From assembly GCA_038239195.1 (NCBI GenBank), contig JBBSEZ010000276.1, forward strand, positions 1-13,295: a stretch of DNA of 13,295 nucleotides. Direction: 5' to 3'. The stretch comes from JBBSEZ01 sp038239195 (GTDB lineage Bacteria; Planctomycetota; Planctomycetia; Gemmatales; Gemmataceae). Made by a program: the position numbers and the translations under genes. The notes below the pieces were generated by a model, which had not been told where the DNA came from, did not search any database, and was given only the letters and a program-made list of their open reading frames with translations. The first letter of the stretch is position 1, and every line of letters begins with the position of its first letter. Below, one piece after another: positions 12,549-13,295 of the stretch.

Positions 12549-13295
12549 ATGAGGTTCGTCCGTCCGGCGTTGGAGCTGTTCGTCCTCCGGCCATTCGACG
12601 AGCTGCGCCACCGCCCCCGCGGGCAGCTCCCGGCCCTCGACTTTCTGCGCTCCTGCGCCGTCCTCCTCGTCCTCGCCTTCCACTTCAACGAGCCCTATCT
12701 GGCCGGCGGTGGCCGCGAGAACCTCTTTTCCCGCTTCCCGCTCGTCCGCCACGGCTGGATGGGCGTCGATCTGTTCTTCGTGCTCAGCGGCTACTTCATC
12801 GGCAAACAACTCTGGCGCGAGTTGGCGACGACTGGCACCGTCGATTTCCAGCGCTTCGTCCTGCGCCGCGGCCTGCGCATCTGGCCCCTGTACTACGCCA
12901 CCTTTCTGTTCGTGGCGTTCGTCCTCGGCCGCGGCGACTACTCCCCCGCCGCGTGGTGGGCGGACCTCGTCTTCCTGTCGAACTACTCCGACGCCCACGT
13001 CGTCGCCGGCGGTTGGTCGCTCAGCGTCGAGGAGCAATTCTACCTCCTCGCCCCCCTCTTGCTCCTGCTGACGGCGCCGTACGTCTCCTCGCCGCGCTCC
13101 TACCGTGGCTGGCTGATCGGGCTCTTCGCCCTGCTGCCGCTCGTGCGCTTCGCGATTATACTCGACGCGGGTCAGCGTGACACAATAGACAAAGACCGGA
13201 ACACCCATAAACTCAGACCATGGAGGAAGGAATGGGAGGCCGGTCATGCGAGAGATTACGTTTTCCGAGGCGGATGTGCAAGCCATCGGCCACGA
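12549..13295 (+). CDS. Acyltransferase-3 (OafA/YrhL-type) membrane protein, N-terminal part, apparently cut by an insertion sequence
   Basis: An integral membrane O-acyltransferase that would transfer acetyl or other acyl groups to surface polysaccharide or similar acceptors. Family motifs appear in order: LDFLRSCAVLLVLAFH (30-45) with the R34-x10-H45 pair in the first helix; GVDLFFVLSGYFI (72-84); RRGLRIWPLYY (106-116); WSLSVEEQFYLLAP (156-169). ATG 12549 has GAGGG (12538-12542) 6 nt upstream. Convincing family sequence ends near residue 204 (LLPLVRFAII, about 13160). Beyond that the frame stays open to the window edge, but the residues are polar and unlike a polytopic membrane protein, base composition becomes more AT-rich, and a transposase-like gene begins. 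A full family member is ~350-400 aa, so about half the gene is missing here and the copy is probably inactive. Confidence 0.82.
   Translation, partial: MRFVRPALELFVLRPFDELRHRPRGQLPALDFLRSCAVLLVLAFHFNEPYLAGGGRENLFSRFPLVRHGWMGVDLFFVLSGYFIGKQLWRELATTGTVDFQRFVLRRGLRIWPLYYATFLFVAFVLGRGDYSPAAWWADLVFLSNYSDAHVVAGGWSLSVEEQFYLLAPLLLLLTAPYVSSPRSYRGWLIGLFALLPLVRFAIILDAGQRDTIDKDRNTHKLRPWRKEWEAGHARDYVFRGGCASHRPR
13161..13295 (+). mobile_element. Left end of a probable IS630-type insertion sequence (continues beyond window)
   Basis: From about 13160 the sequence stops matching the acyltransferase and becomes less GC-rich. The change follows attata (13155-13160), offering TA dinucleotides at 13157-13158 and 13159-13160; IS630/Tc1-type elements insert at and duplicate TA. 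A short palindrome gtca-gcg-tgac (13171-13181) lies near the proposed end. The right end and inverted repeat are not in the window, so the boundary is approximate. Confidence 0.5.
13246..13295 (+). CDS. Probable IS630-family transposase, first 16 residues only
   Basis: ATG 13246 has GGGAGG (13234-13239) 6 nt upstream. The visible protein is MREITFSEADVQAIGH, after which the window ends. This start resembles planctomycete IS630-family helix-turn-helix transposases as I remember them ('...F...D...L/I..ER.HHPHP.VQ.KM..L'). Only 16 residues are seen, so the call rests on this resemblance together with the abrupt interruption of the acyltransferase gene upstream. Another small gene replacing the acyltransferase 3' end cannot be excluded. 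Confidence 0.5.
   Translation, partial: MREITFSEADVQAIGH

Overview
The window looks like chromosomal DNA of a high-GC planctomycete, most likely of the Gemmata/Gemmataceae type. This is inferred from gene content, not from a database search. The pointers are: a tetrahydromethanopterin (H4MPT) C1 gene pair (fae plus methylene-H4MPT dehydrogenase), which among bacteria is typical of methylotrophic proteobacteria and planctomycetes; a planctomycete-style ECF sigma factor next to a giant membrane Ser/Thr kinase with a WD40 region; a second membrane kinase; short palindromic intergenic repeats; and the start of what looks like an IS630-type transposase. Strong GC bias at third codon positions creates many long antisense shadow frames, which are left out.

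Layout. (a) 1-1179: a class I aldolase related to LacD on the minus strand, with a three-arm GGCCCAC repeat beyond its 3' end. (b) 1180-1597: a divergent intergenic region with a candidate promoter for each side and a perfect 14-bp inverted repeat just upstream of the fae promoter. (c) 1598-3044: fae and methylene-H4MPT dehydrogenase on the plus strand, a two-gene formaldehyde-oxidation unit with a perfect 14-bp hairpin between the genes. (d) 3063-3434: a short CbiX-type sirohydrochlorin chelatase, minus strand, convergent with the dehydrogenase. (e) 3614-5332: a transmembrane Ser/Thr kinase with an unusual insertion before its DFG motif, followed by two tandem 63-bp palindromic repeat units. 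(f) 5500-6222: a secreted protein ending in a Cys pattern that fits the TRASH metal-binding motif. (g) 6304-11700, minus strand: an ECF sigma factor and a 1608-aa kinase/TM/WD40/HEAT-like/STN-like protein, separated by 3 nt and preceded by a good sigma70-like promoter. (h) 11974-12363: an uncertain hypothetical gene whose strong Shine-Dalgarno lacks a start codon. (i) 12549-13295: an acyltransferase-3 membrane protein that appears to be cut by an insertion sequence entering from the right edge.

Functional picture. Fae condenses formaldehyde with H4MPT, and the dehydrogenase oxidises the resulting methylene-H4MPT, so region (c) is a formaldehyde oxidation/detoxification module. The chelatase next to it belongs to tetrapyrrole (cobalamin or siroheme) synthesis and is probably only a neighbour. 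The remaining genes are signalling and envelope functions: two receptor-like kinases, one coupled to an ECF sigma factor. The most unusual items are the kinase-WD40-HEAT-STN fusion, the intercistronic and promoter-proximal palindromes of the C1 operon, the TRASH-ended secreted protein, and the apparent IS disruption of the acyltransferase gene.
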